From Polaribacter sp. (GTDB taxonomy: Bacteria; Bacteroidota; Bacteroidia; Flavobacteriales; Flavobacteriaceae): 64,000 bases of DNA. Within the stretch, counting starts at the first letter, position 1. Each line of letters opens with the position of its first letter. The translations under genes and the position numbers were made by a program. The notes under the pieces were generated by a model, which saw only the letters and a program-made list of their open reading frames with translations, was not told the origin of the DNA and made no database searches. Where the stretch lies: positions 19,345 through 83,344 of the forward strand of contig DYMN01000008.1 of NCBI GenBank assembly GCA_020740485.1. Reading direction: 5' to 3'. Shown one piece after another: positions 1-9,156 of this stretch.

Positions 1-114
1 AATATCTTCATTAGTTATAAATACTCCAAACGGGATATTTTGAATTGGAAAATCACAATTCTTCTCAACTTTTATCCAAGATTTTCGATTTGGGTCATTG
101 GCTATTATATTCAT
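1..114 (-). CDS. fahA: Fumarylacetoacetase, N-terminal 38 residues (partial at left edge)
   Basis: The minus strand from an ATG at 112-114 reads without a stop to the window edge. The 38 residues include SDFPIQN-type and IPFGVF-type segments (here CDFPIQN followed by IPFGVF). These match my memory of the conserved N-terminus of fumarylacetoacetase, the last enzyme of tyrosine/homogentisate breakdown, which splits fumarylacetoacetate to fumarate and acetoacetate. A well-formed promoter lies directly upstream, giving a leader of about 22 nt, which supports the start. The catalytic part is outside the window, so the call rests on the N-terminal domain only. Confidence 0.7.
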   Translation of the reverse strand, partial: MNIIANDPNRKSWIKVEKNCDFPIQNIPFGVFITNEDI

Positions 115-139
115 GATTGATCTTTTATAATTCAACGGT

Positions 140-168
140 CAAACCTACACAAAAAAACCAATTTGCAA
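140..168 (-). promoter_or_regulatory. Bacteroidota-type promoter of fahA
   Basis: On the minus strand TAGGTTTG (140-147) fits the -7 consensus TAnnTTTG. TTG (166-168) lies 18 nt upstream at the -33 position. The expected start of transcription is near 136, about 22 nt before the ATG. Confidence 0.6.
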
Positions 169-227
169 CTATTTTTAATGTATTTTTTCTATCAAACTAT
201 CAATATTTGCAATTGATTAACATTTAC

Positions 228-262
228 AAAAAAAACCACAATCATTTTTTTTAATTGCGGTT
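228..262 (-). terminator. Terminator of the GH57 gene
   Basis: On the minus strand AACCGCAAT and ATTGTGGTT pair over 9 positions (one G-U) around an 11-nt A-rich loop, followed by a T run. It lies just after the stop codon of the GH57 gene. Confidence 0.6.
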
Positions 263-274
263 TGGTTTATTAAA

Positions 275-3200
275 CTATTCTAATATTAATTTCTTCCTAT
301 AAATATGTTGATTTTTTTTAATATTCAATATATATACACCTGACTTCAAGTTAGATAAGTCAATCTTATTTTCTATTATTGCATCTTTTTTTACGATTCT
401 TCCGGTTCCATCATAACATTCAAAAGTTTCAAAATTTACATCACTTTGAATATAAACTATTCCGTTTGAAGGATTTGGAAATATATTTAAAATTAGATTT
501 TCAGAATTTTCAAACCCTAATCCAACATTCCAAGTGTACCAAATATCAGTTGTAACATTTGTAATATCAGGAGTTTGATTAGTTCCAACTCCACCATTAC
601 CATTGTTAAATAGCACATTAAGTGAAGTGACATTGGGGAAAGTGTATTTAAACCAACCGTTTTCATGGGTTTGCATGGTTTCGCCGGGCCAAGAAGTTGC
701 AGGAATACTTCCACCAACTAAATTCCAATAATACACTTTAGGCATAACGCCATTCCATCCGGCTGCATTGGGGTCGGGTTTGAAATAGACCGTTATTCCG
801 GAATTTGTAAAATTGTAGGTGTAAGATTGTACTGCACAAAATTGATTATTAGCATTTTGGGCTATGGCTTTTAGCGTGGTTGTGGTGTTGAAATTCAGAT
901 TGCCTGTATTGGTAAAACTATTGCTGGAAGCAGTGGGGGTGGAACCATCTGTAGTATAATAAATAATTCTATCTCCACTGATGCTGCTCATGGCAGACAA
1001 GGTTACACTTACATTTTCGCTTTGCGCAAATGTTCCTCCTGCAGGATTTATGGTCAAACAAGGATCATCAAGAGTAGGAGCAGTGTTTAACCAACCGGTT
1101 TCCCATTCATACCAAGCGTCTCCGGTTGCAGTCAAATCAGGGGTTTGAATATTCTCGTTTAACGAACCATTATTAAAAACTAAGTTTGTACTTACTACAT
1201 TATATAGTGTATAATAAAACCAATCATCACATCCTAATGCATACATAGCCTGACCAGGCCAGATATAATCAACTGTGTTTTCAGGTTGCATATTCCACAA
1301 ATAGATATGAGGTGATGAGGTCCAATTACTAGGTTTTTTAAAATAAACTGTAAAAGAAGGTATTTCTCCAATAGTGTATGTTTTTGTTGTAATTTCACTT
1401 TGATTTCCTTCGTTATCACGGGCAAATGCTTTGAAAGTTGTCGTTGAAGTAATGGGTACAATCACACTCGATACAGCAGATGTCGAAGAAAGAGTGGGAG
1501 TAGTTCCATCAGTGGTATAGTAAATAACCGGATTAGGGTCTGATGAGTCAGATGCTGTAATAGTTACATTAATTGGATTTTCAGAAAACGTTATTTCAGG
1601 GTTGAATGTCAAAGTTGGATTTACATTGATGTTTTCACCCACCCATACGTGTTGGATTTTAGTTTTGGTAATATTGCCTTTGGTATCAGTAATTTCCACA
1701 TAATAGTCTAATAACTTGTTTGAAATTCCGTTGATATATGCATAGTAAAGATTAGCAATTTCGTCAGGGAGCATAAAGAAACTTACTTCGGGATTATTAG
1801 TTACATTATCTTTTGGAATGATTTTCTCAATCATATTTAAAGAAATCCAATTACCCACTTCTGAGCCTCCTACATAAGTTTCATTTTGATTAGAAGTCAA
1901 AATATTAACCCCATCTTCATCTACTCTGTATTTCAAGACCGCAGATTGAACGCCACTTACGTCAAATGCCAACGTCCAAACTGCGAAATCGGCGTCGTTC
2001 AGTATTTGTTGATACCCATAATTAGGCCCAAAACCAATATTTCCGGGATTGTAAGGATAACGTTGTGGGGTCATTACTGATGGTTTGGTGTTATCCACAT
2101 TGGGATGAGCATTGAGGGTTACATTGGCTCTTTCAATAGCTCTGTTTACAGCCAATGTCGCTTTGATTTCCAAATCCAAAGCTAAGCCGTAATAGGCGTT
2201 CCCACTGTCATAACCTGGTAAAAGAAAATGCCAAGCTTTTTCAGCGGGACTTGAAGTAGAAGATGGATTCACTATGTCAGCTATGTCAACGCCGCCTTCC
2301 ATTTGTTCTGCCATAATACAATAATTTTCGCCGGCATAAAGTACCGCCATATTCCTGACATCTTCGGTCCATCCGTCCGGATTGAATTTTGATTTGTCAT
2401 TGGGCATATTTAATGGCCAAAACCAATTGATAAACTGGGGTGAACCCCAATCATTAGCTGCATTAAACCAAGAACCATCTTCCACTTTCACCACATCGTT
2501 TTCGGGAACTAGAAAATCTGACAAATATTGTTCAATTGTAGTAGGGAAATAGCCTGCGCTTGCAGCGGCATTGGTGAAGCCGGGAACGGCTTCGCCGTAA
2601 TAACTGGCACCGCCACCCCAAGCATTATCGCCATCATGAGCCAATAATACCAAAGGTGGTCTGTTGGCATCTGCATAAGGGGCAATATTTGTGTCAATAT
2701 TACTTGTTCCTTGTTGAGAAAAACCATCTCTGTAACTGTCTAATTCAGCCATAGGAACAATGGTAATTTTATATTCGCTTCCGGTTTCAGGATCTACGTA
2801 TTTAGCCTTGTGTGGCGTAAAACAATAAGGCGCTGCAAACTGACCTCCACGACCGTCTATTTGCCCGTTGTGCCAATTTATGCCCGTAGTACTGACTTTG
2901 TCAGCTAAATTGGGCGGGTCAATATTGCATCCATTAGTGCCGAATACCAACGGATAATCCGCTAAAGTTCTGGCTAAATGTGAATTGGCTACTACAGTCC
3001 AATTAAAACCTTCTTCAATTAATACTTTGATAATTCGTTCGGAAAAAGCGGCTTCTGCGGGCCAATATCCATTAGAATAATATCCGAATTGCTGCGTTTG
3101 ATAATATTTGTGGGCTTGAATTTCTTTTTTCAACACATCATCACTTACCAAAGGTGAAAGCGTGTGATGCATGGTGAATCCCATTACATCTAACCTTGTT

Positions 3201-3643
3201 TTTCCTCCAGACGTTTGCCAAGCGTGTGCAGTATTAACATCATTTTTCCAGCCCGCCGAATAACCCCATTGATTCGCAGCCCCTAAAGAATTAAGACTTT
3301 CAATTAATGAACCGCCATAGGTCATTTGGGCTCCTGCTTTTGCGTAACTCATAATACTCTGCACCGCATTTTTCGGTTGGAATTGATATGCATTTACCCT
3401 GTCGGGCAATCCGAAAATTTCTTCTAAATTGTTTAAAGGATGCGCTAACCCGTCAGAATAGGTATTTTGACCATTTATCTTAAGGTCTTGACTTTCCTTG
3501 ACCATTTGATAACGATTGGAATTTTGTTGACTTACCTCTCCCCAGTAGGTAGGTTGGTGCATGTGCCATAAATAAGTAGTGTGAACTTGAGCATTTATTG
3601 CAATATTTGACACAAAAACAACAAAAAGTAGTTTTAATTTCAT
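275..3643 (-). CDS. Secreted GH57 family amylase-like protein with two starch-binding-like modules and T9SS sorting domain
   Basis: The 1122-residue protein starts with a signal peptide (about 1-19). A glycoside hydrolase family 57 domain follows: WHMHQP at 26-31, a WPAEAAF segment with the likely nucleophile Glu197, and HDGDN near 336-340. GH57 enzymes act on alpha-glucans. From about residue 680, two chitobiase-C/Ig-like repeats (IYYTTDG) alternate with two modules of the form VYFK..W....YLWN, which resemble starch-binding CBM26. The last 80 or so residues (FPNPSNG ... GVYILNI) are a type A T9SS signal, so the protein should be exported and possibly surface attached. Its place beside fahA looks unrelated. 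Starch or glycogen is the probable substrate, but exact specificity cannot be read from sequence. Confidence 0.85.
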   Translation of the reverse strand: MKLKLLFVVFVSNIAINAQVHTTYLWHMHQPTYWGEVSQQNSNRYQMVKESQDLKINGQNTYSDGLAHPLNNLEEIFGLPDRVNAYQFQPKNAVQSIMSYAKAGAQMTYGGSLIESLNSLGAANQWGYSAGWKNDVNTAHAWQTSGGKTRLDVMGFTMHHTLSPLVSDDVLKKEIQAHKYYQTQQFGYYSNGYWPAEAAFSERIIKVLIEEGFNWTVVANSHLARTLADYPLVFGTNGCNIDPPNLADKVSTTGINWHNGQIDGRGGQFAAPYCFTPHKAKYVDPETGSEYKITIVPMAELDSYRDGFSQQGTSNIDTNIAPYADANRPPLVLLAHDGDNAWGGGASYYGEAVPGFTNAAASAGYFPTTIEQYLSDFLVPENDVVKVEDGSWFNAANDWGSPQFINWFWPLNMPNDKSKFNPDGWTEDVRNMAVLYAGENYCIMAEQMEGGVDIADIVNPSSTSSPAEKAWHFLLPGYDSGNAYYGLALDLEIKATLAVNRAIERANVTLNAHPNVDNTKPSVMTPQRYPYNPGNIGFGPNYGYQQILNDADFAVWTLAFDVSGVQSAVLKYRVDEDGVNILTSNQNETYVGGSEVGNWISLNMIEKIIPKDNVTNNPEVSFFMLPDEIANLYYAYINGISNKLLDYYVEITDTKGNITKTKIQHVWVGENINVNPTLTFNPEITFSENPINVTITASDSSDPNPVIYYTTDGTTPTLSSTSAVSSVIVPITSTTTFKAFARDNEGNQSEITTKTYTIGEIPSFTVYFKKPSNWTSSPHIYLWNMQPENTVDYIWPGQAMYALGCDDWFYYTLYNVVSTNLVFNNGSLNENIQTPDLTATGDAWYEWETGWLNTAPTLDDPCLTINPAGGTFAQSENVSVTLSAMSSISGDRIIYYTTDGSTPTASSNSFTNTGNLNFNTTTTLKAIAQNANNQFCAVQSYTYNFTNSGITVYFKPDPNAAGWNGVMPKVYYWNLVGGSIPATSWPGETMQTHENGWFKYTFPNVTSLNVLFNNGNGGVGTNQTPDITNVTTDIWYTWNVGLGFENSENLILNIFPNPSNGIVYIQSDVNFETFECYDGTGRIVKKDAIIENKIDLSNLKSGVYILNIKKNQHIYRKKLILE

Positions 3644-3848
3644 AATTAATTATTTTAATTTTACTAAAGTCAACTAATATAGAACATTTAAAAATGACAA
3701 AAATCAGAAGATGACACCTCAACCGTTTTCGTGTTGAAAACTTTTGTTAAGTTTTGTTAAATCAACTTATTTTTAACTCTATTTTGCATTTATTAGATAA
3801 ATTTGCATTCAATAACTCAAAAAATAAATTAGTAATATCCTTTTTAAA

Positions 3849-6641
3849 ATGAAAAAAATCTTAAAAATAGCTGCCATCGTTCTTGTATTGTTGTTAATTG
3901 CCGTATTTGCAATTCCTTACTTATATAAAGATAAGATTGTTAATTACATAAAAGAAGATATCAATAAAAATTTGAATGCCAAAGTAGATTTCAAAGACGT
4001 GGATTTATCTCTTTTCAAAAGTTTTCCCAATTTTAATCTGGGCATCAATAATCTATCGGTGGATGGAGTTGAAACTTTTAAAAATGTGAGATTACTTCAA
4101 TCCAAACAATTTGATTTAGTTTTAGACATAAAAAGTGTTTTGAAAGGAGAACAAATTAAAATTAATAAAATATTTGTTGATAACGCTGAAGTGAATATCT
4201 TGGTTAATAAAGATGGTAAAGCGAACTATGATATTACCAAACCATCTGATAACCAATCTGAACCATCAAAGTTTAACATAGACTTGAAGAATTATATCCT
4301 GAAGAATGCTCATATCATTTATGATGACCAATCAATGGGTTTCAAAGCCGATATCAAGCATTTGAATCACGAAGGTAGCGGTAAACTATCTGATAAAATA
4401 TATGAGTTGAAGACCAAAAGCACGGCTGATTCTCTGACCATAACTTATGGAAATATTGACTATTTACACAATGTAAAAACAGAAATCAATACGGATTTCG
4501 ATATTTCCGGAAATTTTTCAAAATACACATTGAAAAACACCAAAGCTATAATCAATGAATTACCGCTTAATGCTGAAGGATTTGTTGAAATGAAAGAGAA
4601 AGAAATCGTAATGGATATTAAATATGAAGCAGAAAAAGCGGATATTATTAAACTATTGAGTTTGGTTCCCAAAGCCTATATGCCGGATTTAAATGGTGCA
4701 AAATCCACCGGTGTTGCCAAAGTTTCCGGTTATGTAAAAGGACATAGTACTGATACGGATTTACCCGGCTTTAAGTTGTTGGTTGATGTTCAAAATGCGA
4801 GTATTCAATACCCCGATCTACCGGAAAAGGTGAGCAACATCAACTTATTAACTGATGTAGATTTTAAAGGCGGAAGTGACTTAAATACTATGACCGTAGA
4901 CTTACCCAGAATCAATTTTGATATTGCGGGAAGTCACGTATCAGGAAATTTAAATGTAAAACAACCTATGACAGACCCCTTTATTGCAGCCGGTTTTCAA
5001 TCAAAATTGGATTTTGCAAAAGTGAAAAAAGCTGTTAAATTTGAACAAATTAAAGACCTTTCCGGATTATTAGATGCTGACATTTCTTTTAGTGGACCCG
5101 TTTCGGCAATGGCAAACCAACAAGTAGAAAAAATCAATGCCAAAGGATTTTTTAATTTAACAAATTTTAAAATGAAATCAGATGCCTATAAAGATGACAT
5201 TCAAATTTCGAGTGCTAAGATGAATTTAACGCCTGCCAGCTTGCAAATTGAACAATTTAATGCACTTTTGGGTAAAAATGATTTATCGTTAACCGGAAAA
5301 TTAAATAACTATTTAGGTTACGTCCTTGGAAAAAACGATATTTTAAAAGGAGAGTTTTCAGCTCAATCCAAATTATTGAATCTGAATGACTTTATGACTT
5401 CTAATTCAACGGATAATTCAGCTAAAAAAGTGGAGTCAAGTTCAGAAACAGGCGTAATGAAAGTTCCTAAAAATATTGATGTTACGATGAATTTAGCTGC
5501 AGAGCAGGTAAAATATCAAAATTTAGATTTAAAGAATGTTAAAGGTAAATTGAGCATTGCCAACCAAGAAGTCAAATTATCGGATGTGGTGATGAATATG
5601 TTAGGAGGAACGGTCAGTATGAGCGGATTATACAACACCCAATCTGCTGAACCTAAAACGAATTTTTCTCTAGGAGTTAAACAACTCAATATCAAAGAAA
5701 GTGCAAGTTCATTTACGGTTTTAAATAGTTATGCTCCTATTTTGAATCAATTGACCGGAGACTTTTTCTCTGATTTGAATTTAAGTTTGGATTTAAATGA
5801 AAAAATGCAACCCATTTTGAGTAGTGTTAGTGCAAGCGGATTATTCAAAACGAATGAAGTATCGGCAAATGGAGTCAATATTTTGTCAAAAGTAGCTGAT
5901 TTACTAAAAATAAATGCTTTAAAAAATCCAAAAATTGAGAACCTGAATGCAAATTTTGCTATTCAAAACGGAATTTTAACTTTAAAACCCAATCAATTTA
6001 AAATCAATGGAATGTCTGCGGGGATTTCCGGCACTTTTAATTTAGATAAACAAATAGATTTAGTTTTATCTCTCGATGTACCCAAAGAAAAATTGGGTAA
6101 CAATTTAAATTCTGTTTTAACTAATCTTGCTGGAGTTGCTCAAAAATTAGATTTAGGAAAAGTAGGGGAAACCGTAAAAACTAAATTTAAAATAACCGGA
6201 AATGCTTTAAATCCAAAAATTAAACCCATATTATTAGGAAGTGAAGGTCAAACTTTAACTGAAACCGTAAAAGAAGTAGTTGAAACAAAAATAACGGAGG
6301 TGAAGAATGAAGCATTAGACAAAGCGCAAGCTGAAGCAGATAAATTGATTGCTGCAGCAACAGCTCAAAAAGAAAAATTTGTACAAGAAGCAGAAAAATT
6401 GGCACAAGAAACAAGAGATAAGGCAAAATTGGGAGCTGACGAATTACTAAAACAAGCCGGAGCTAATCCATTGAAAAAATTAGCTGCTCAAAAGGCTGCT
6501 GATAAAATAGTACAGGAGGGAGATAAGAAAGCCAATCAATTGTTAGATGTTGCTAAAAAGAAAGGCGACGATTTAGTCCTAAAGGCGCAAGAACAAGGAA
6601 ATACGCTTATTGAAAGTGCGAGAAATAAAGGCAATAAATAA
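3849..6641 (+). CDS. AsmA-like inner-membrane-anchored protein with C-terminal coiled coil
   Basis: The 930-residue protein has one N-terminal membrane helix (about 4-24). A long beta-rich periplasmic region follows, with repeated AsmA-type features (the FPNFNLGINNLSV segment, many alternating hydrophobic strands, and an AsmA_2-like stretch in the second half). AsmA-family proteins bridge the envelope and are implicated in phospholipid or outer-membrane homeostasis. The last 140 or so residues are Ala/Lys/Glu/Gln-rich and predicted coiled coil, which E. coli AsmA (about 617 residues) lacks. A TAAATTTG -7 box sits at 3798-3805, but no good -33 box is at the right distance. The gene is monocistronic and ends in a bidirectional terminator. 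Confidence 0.8.
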   Translation: MKKILKIAAIVLVLLLIAVFAIPYLYKDKIVNYIKEDINKNLNAKVDFKDVDLSLFKSFPNFNLGINNLSVDGVETFKNVRLLQSKQFDLVLDIKSVLKGEQIKINKIFVDNAEVNILVNKDGKANYDITKPSDNQSEPSKFNIDLKNYILKNAHIIYDDQSMGFKADIKHLNHEGSGKLSDKIYELKTKSTADSLTITYGNIDYLHNVKTEINTDFDISGNFSKYTLKNTKAIINELPLNAEGFVEMKEKEIVMDIKYEAEKADIIKLLSLVPKAYMPDLNGAKSTGVAKVSGYVKGHSTDTDLPGFKLLVDVQNASIQYPDLPEKVSNINLLTDVDFKGGSDLNTMTVDLPRINFDIAGSHVSGNLNVKQPMTDPFIAAGFQSKLDFAKVKKAVKFEQIKDLSGLLDADISFSGPVSAMANQQVEKINAKGFFNLTNFKMKSDAYKDDIQISSAKMNLTPASLQIEQFNALLGKNDLSLTGKLNNYLGYVLGKNDILKGEFSAQSKLLNLNDFMTSNSTDNSAKKVESSSETGVMKVPKNIDVTMNLAAEQVKYQNLDLKNVKGKLSIANQEVKLSDVVMNMLGGTVSMSGLYNTQSAEPKTNFSLGVKQLNIKESASSFTVLNSYAPILNQLTGDFFSDLNLSLDLNEKMQPILSSVSASGLFKTNEVSANGVNILSKVADLLKINALKNPKIENLNANFAIQNGILTLKPNQFKINGMSAGISGTFNLDKQIDLVLSLDVPKEKLGNNLNSVLTNLAGVAQKLDLGKVGETVKTKFKITGNALNPKIKPILLGSEGQTLTETVKEVVETKITEVKNEALDKAQAEADKLIAAATAQKEKFVQEAEKLAQETRDKAKLGADELLKQAGANPLKKLAAQKAADKIVQEGDKKANQLLDVAKKKGDDLVLKAQEQGNTLIESARNKGNK

Positions 6642-6672
6642 AAAAAGGGGTCAAATTTTGACCCCTTTTTTT
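6642..6672. terminator. Bidirectional terminator between convergent genes
   Basis: AAAAAGGGGTCAAA and TTTGACCCCTTTTT form a near-perfect stem of about 14 bp with A/T tails on both sides. It sits between the stop of the AsmA-like gene and the stop of the minus-strand gene that follows. Confidence 0.85.
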
Positions 6673-7282
6673 ATTTTGTATTTTTTTTCTGCAAATCAAA
6701 AATTTGTCGGTTGAGTGATTGTTCCCTTTCTAAAGATTTGGAGCGTTGTTCATTAATTTCTAATTCTAATTCTTCGTAGCGTCTGACAGCTTGTTTTGTA
6801 ATAAGATTACTATTCTTGTAGCTATAAGCAAAATAAGCCAATCCTGCAGCTAAAATCCCAACCAAAGACCACATCAATCCTTGAAAACCAGCTTTTGACA
6901 TTGGAATTCCAATAAAAGAAATACTATCTTTTTTTTGCAATTCATCGTCATTTATACTGACTTCAGATTTTAACGCATTGTTTTCGTTTTGATAAGTACT
7001 TAATTGCTGCTTTGCAATGGTCAATTCAGTTTTCAGTTTATTGATGGAGTCATTGACATGGCTTTTGTATTTTAGTAACCACTCATCTTTAATAGCGTGT
7101 AATCCTCGGTAGGAATCAGAACGGTTCATCATAAAATCAAACTGATTTTGTAAGTTGGCTGTATCCAATACTTTTGTATTGACCTGATATACAATTTTTT
7201 TTGAAGTTTTTGTGGTATCCTGACTATATGTTTCAAAAGATACAAATAATACAATAAATGAAATTAAAAATTTAAGTTTCAT
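6671..7282 (-). CDS. Exported membrane-anchored coiled-coil protein of unknown function
   Basis: The 203-residue protein has a signal peptide (about 1-20), a coiled coil near 75-115, one transmembrane helix near 135-155 (LMWSLVGILAAGLAYFAYSY) and a second charged coiled coil to the end. No catalytic motif is visible, and nothing in it resembles TrmD-type tRNA methyltransferases. TATTTTTG on the minus strand at 7306-7313 is a plausible -7 box of its own, so it need not be cotranscribed with ruvX (55 bp upstream). A topology with a periplasmic N-terminal coiled coil is an inference from the signal peptide and single helix. Confidence 0.6.
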   Translation of the reverse strand: MKLKFLISFIVLFVSFETYSQDTTKTSKKIVYQVNTKVLDTANLQNQFDFMMNRSDSYRGLHAIKDEWLLKYKSHVNDSINKLKTELTIAKQQLSTYQNENNALKSEVSINDDELQKKDSISFIGIPMSKAGFQGLMWSLVGILAAGLAYFAYSYKNSNLITKQAVRRYEELELEINEQRSKSLEREQSLNRQIFDLQKKNTK

Positions 7283-7337
7283 GGTTTTGTTAATTTTATC
7301 AGTGCAAAAATAAATATTTTTTAATTTTATTTAGTAA

Positions 7338-7748
7338 TTATTTACTGTTTAAATAAGATTGCAAAATCAATGTGGCGCTTATTTCATCAATTAACGCTTT
7401 ATTTTGTCTTTGTTTTTTTTTCATTCCACTTTCTAACATCGATTGAAATGCCATTTTTGAAGTGAATCTTTCATCGATTCTCTCTATGGGAAGGGAAGGA
7501 AAATTTTCTTTCAAATATGCGATAAACTTTTGAATTTCTATTTCTATTTCAAAAATACTGTTATCGAGTTTTTTGGGCAAACCGATAACTATGGCTTCGA
7601 CTTGTTCAGTAGTGAGATAAGTGTTGATAAAATCATTTAAATTTGAAGTATCAACAGTGGTTAAGCCACTGGCAATGATTTGCAAATCATCCGTCACGGC
7701 TATTCCGGTTCTTTTTTTACCGTAGTCTATAGCTACTATTTTACCCAT
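7338..7748 (-). CDS. ruvX: Putative pre-16S rRNA nuclease, RuvX/YqgF family
   Basis: At 136 residues this is the usual length for the YqgF family of RNase H-fold nucleases. The acidic active-site residues are present: Asp8 in VAIDYG, Glu93 in IDERFTS and Asp121 in the C-terminal DEISATLILQSYL block. In E. coli the homologue matures the 5' end of 16S rRNA; older annotation calls it a Holliday junction resolvase. The gene starts just downstream of the terminator that ends the gyrA-TPR unit, so it probably has its own promoter or depends on read-through. Confidence 0.92.
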   Translation of the reverse strand: MGKIVAIDYGKKRTGIAVTDDLQIIASGLTTVDTSNLNDFINTYLTTEQVEAIVIGLPKKLDNSIFEIEIEIQKFIAYLKENFPSLPIERIDERFTSKMAFQSMLESGMKKKQRQNKALIDEISATLILQSYLNSK

Positions 7749-7766
7749 AAATAAATAAATAAATAA

Positions 7767-7799
7767 AAAATCCTGAAAGAAAACTTCTTTCAGGATTTT
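7767..7799 (-). terminator. Terminator of the gyrA-TPR transcription unit
   Basis: AAAATCCTGAAAGA and TCTTTCAGGATTTT form a 14-bp or longer stem with a short loop. A T run follows on the minus strand, just after the stop of the TPR gene and 20 bp before ruvX. Confidence 0.8.
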
Positions 7800-7817
7800 G
7801 AATATTAAAAAATAATT

Positions 7818-9113
7818 TTATTTAATTTGCTCATAGATAACTTTCATTTCTTTGGCTTTGTCATACATTTCCAATTGATTATAGATTCCCATTAGAGCTT
7901 GAACTACACTGATGTTATTCTTGTCTATTCCAAATGCTTTTTCATAATAAGGCATTGCTTGTTTGTAAAATTCCAATTGTTTAGCTTGCAATTCGTCATA
8001 TTTTTTGAAATTATTCAAGTTTTGATTCATTTCTTCAACAATCGGAATAGTTTTTCCTAAAATAGCTGCTCCAATATTATTATAAGCGTCTGCATAGTCC
8101 GGTTTAAGCTCTATTGCTTTGTTATAACTCTCTATGGCGCCGTCATAATCTTTCAAATCGGATTTCATTACGCCAATATTGTAGTGCAAAACATAATCCG
8201 ATGGGTTAATTTTAACAGCTTCTTCTAATTTTTCTTTAAATTTTAAGTTATCGCCCATTGCGTAATAAACATTTGCTTCATCTACTAATAAACCATAATC
8301 ACCGGGAGCTGCTTGTTGTGCTTCTTTGATTATTTTTAAAGCATCATCATTTTGTTTTAATGCAATGTAGTTTTTAACAATCATTTTTTTCATTTCTACG
8401 GTTTGAGGTTCTTTTACACTCACTTTAGGATTTTTAGCTAATTTCATCTTAACTTGATCGTCCATTTCTTTTTTAGTGTTGAAATAAACAGGTTGATCAT
8501 TTAAAACACTAATTGCTTCGTAAGTAGTCCCTGCACCGGTATATCCCATATCTATTAATTTTTTATATGCATCTATGGAATTATTATATTTTTCAGCAAA
8601 ATAATAGATGTAAGCCGCATTTTGCAAGAAAGCGGTATCGCGTTGGCTTAACTCATATACTTTTTTGAAACCATCGGCAGATTCACCTAATTTAATAACT
8701 CCTACAGCATAGGTATCTTTGTCATTCACATCTTTGATTTTGGCAATGCCTTCTTCGTATGCACTTGAAGCTTTAGTTGCAATATTTTGAACCAACGTAT
8801 TTAATAAATTCCCGGCTTCATCAGTATAAGATTTAGAGCCATTTTTTTCAATTTCAATCACTTTATTAAATGCGGAAGCAGCATCGTTTATCATTCCTTG
8901 TCCATTGTAGCCTTTGCCTAATAATAAATAATATTGTGCTTTTTGTTTGTCTTTTGCCGCTGCTAAAAGTGGTTCTGCATTTTTAAGAACACTAACAGCG
9001 TCTTTAAAATTATTTGCTTTTAAAGCATTTTCAGCTGCTTTTAATTCTTCTTTTTGAGAAAATGATGCAAAACTTATCATCATTGCAACTAAAAGTAAAA
9101 ACGTTTTTTTCAT
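7818..9113 (-). CDS. Exported tetratricopeptide repeat protein
   Basis: The 431-residue protein has a signal peptide (about 1-20, ending FASFSQ) and several TPR units. The clearest are near 290-345 (HYNIGVMKSDLKDYDGAIESY, then IELKPDYADAYNNIGAA). TPR arrays mediate protein-protein contacts; no enzymatic domain is visible. It lies 43 bp downstream of gyrA with no terminator between, so the two are probably cotranscribed. Its partner is unknown. Location in the periplasm or on the inner face of the outer membrane is inferred from the signal peptide. Confidence 0.8.
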   Translation of the reverse strand: MKKTFLLLVAMMISFASFSQKEELKAAENALKANNFKDAVSVLKNAEPLLAAAKDKQKAQYYLLLGKGYNGQGMINDAASAFNKVIEIEKNGSKSYTDEAGNLLNTLVQNIATKASSAYEEGIAKIKDVNDKDTYAVGVIKLGESADGFKKVYELSQRDTAFLQNAAYIYYFAEKYNNSIDAYKKLIDMGYTGAGTTYEAISVLNDQPVYFNTKKEMDDQVKMKLAKNPKVSVKEPQTVEMKKMIVKNYIALKQNDDALKIIKEAQQAAPGDYGLLVDEANVYYAMGDNLKFKEKLEEAVKINPSDYVLHYNIGVMKSDLKDYDGAIESYNKAIELKPDYADAYNNIGAAILGKTIPIVEEMNQNLNNFKKYDELQAKQLEFYKQAMPYYEKAFGIDKNNISVVQALMGIYNQLEMYDKAKEMKVIYEQIK

Positions 9114-9156
9114 CTTGTAAAAAATTTAATGTTTGATTTTATGTTAATAATCTCGT

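Noticed and set aside
6671..7282. tRNA methyltransferase function for the exported coiled-coil protein
   Set aside because: No SAM-binding knot motif is present; the protein has a signal peptide, coiled coils and one membrane helix.
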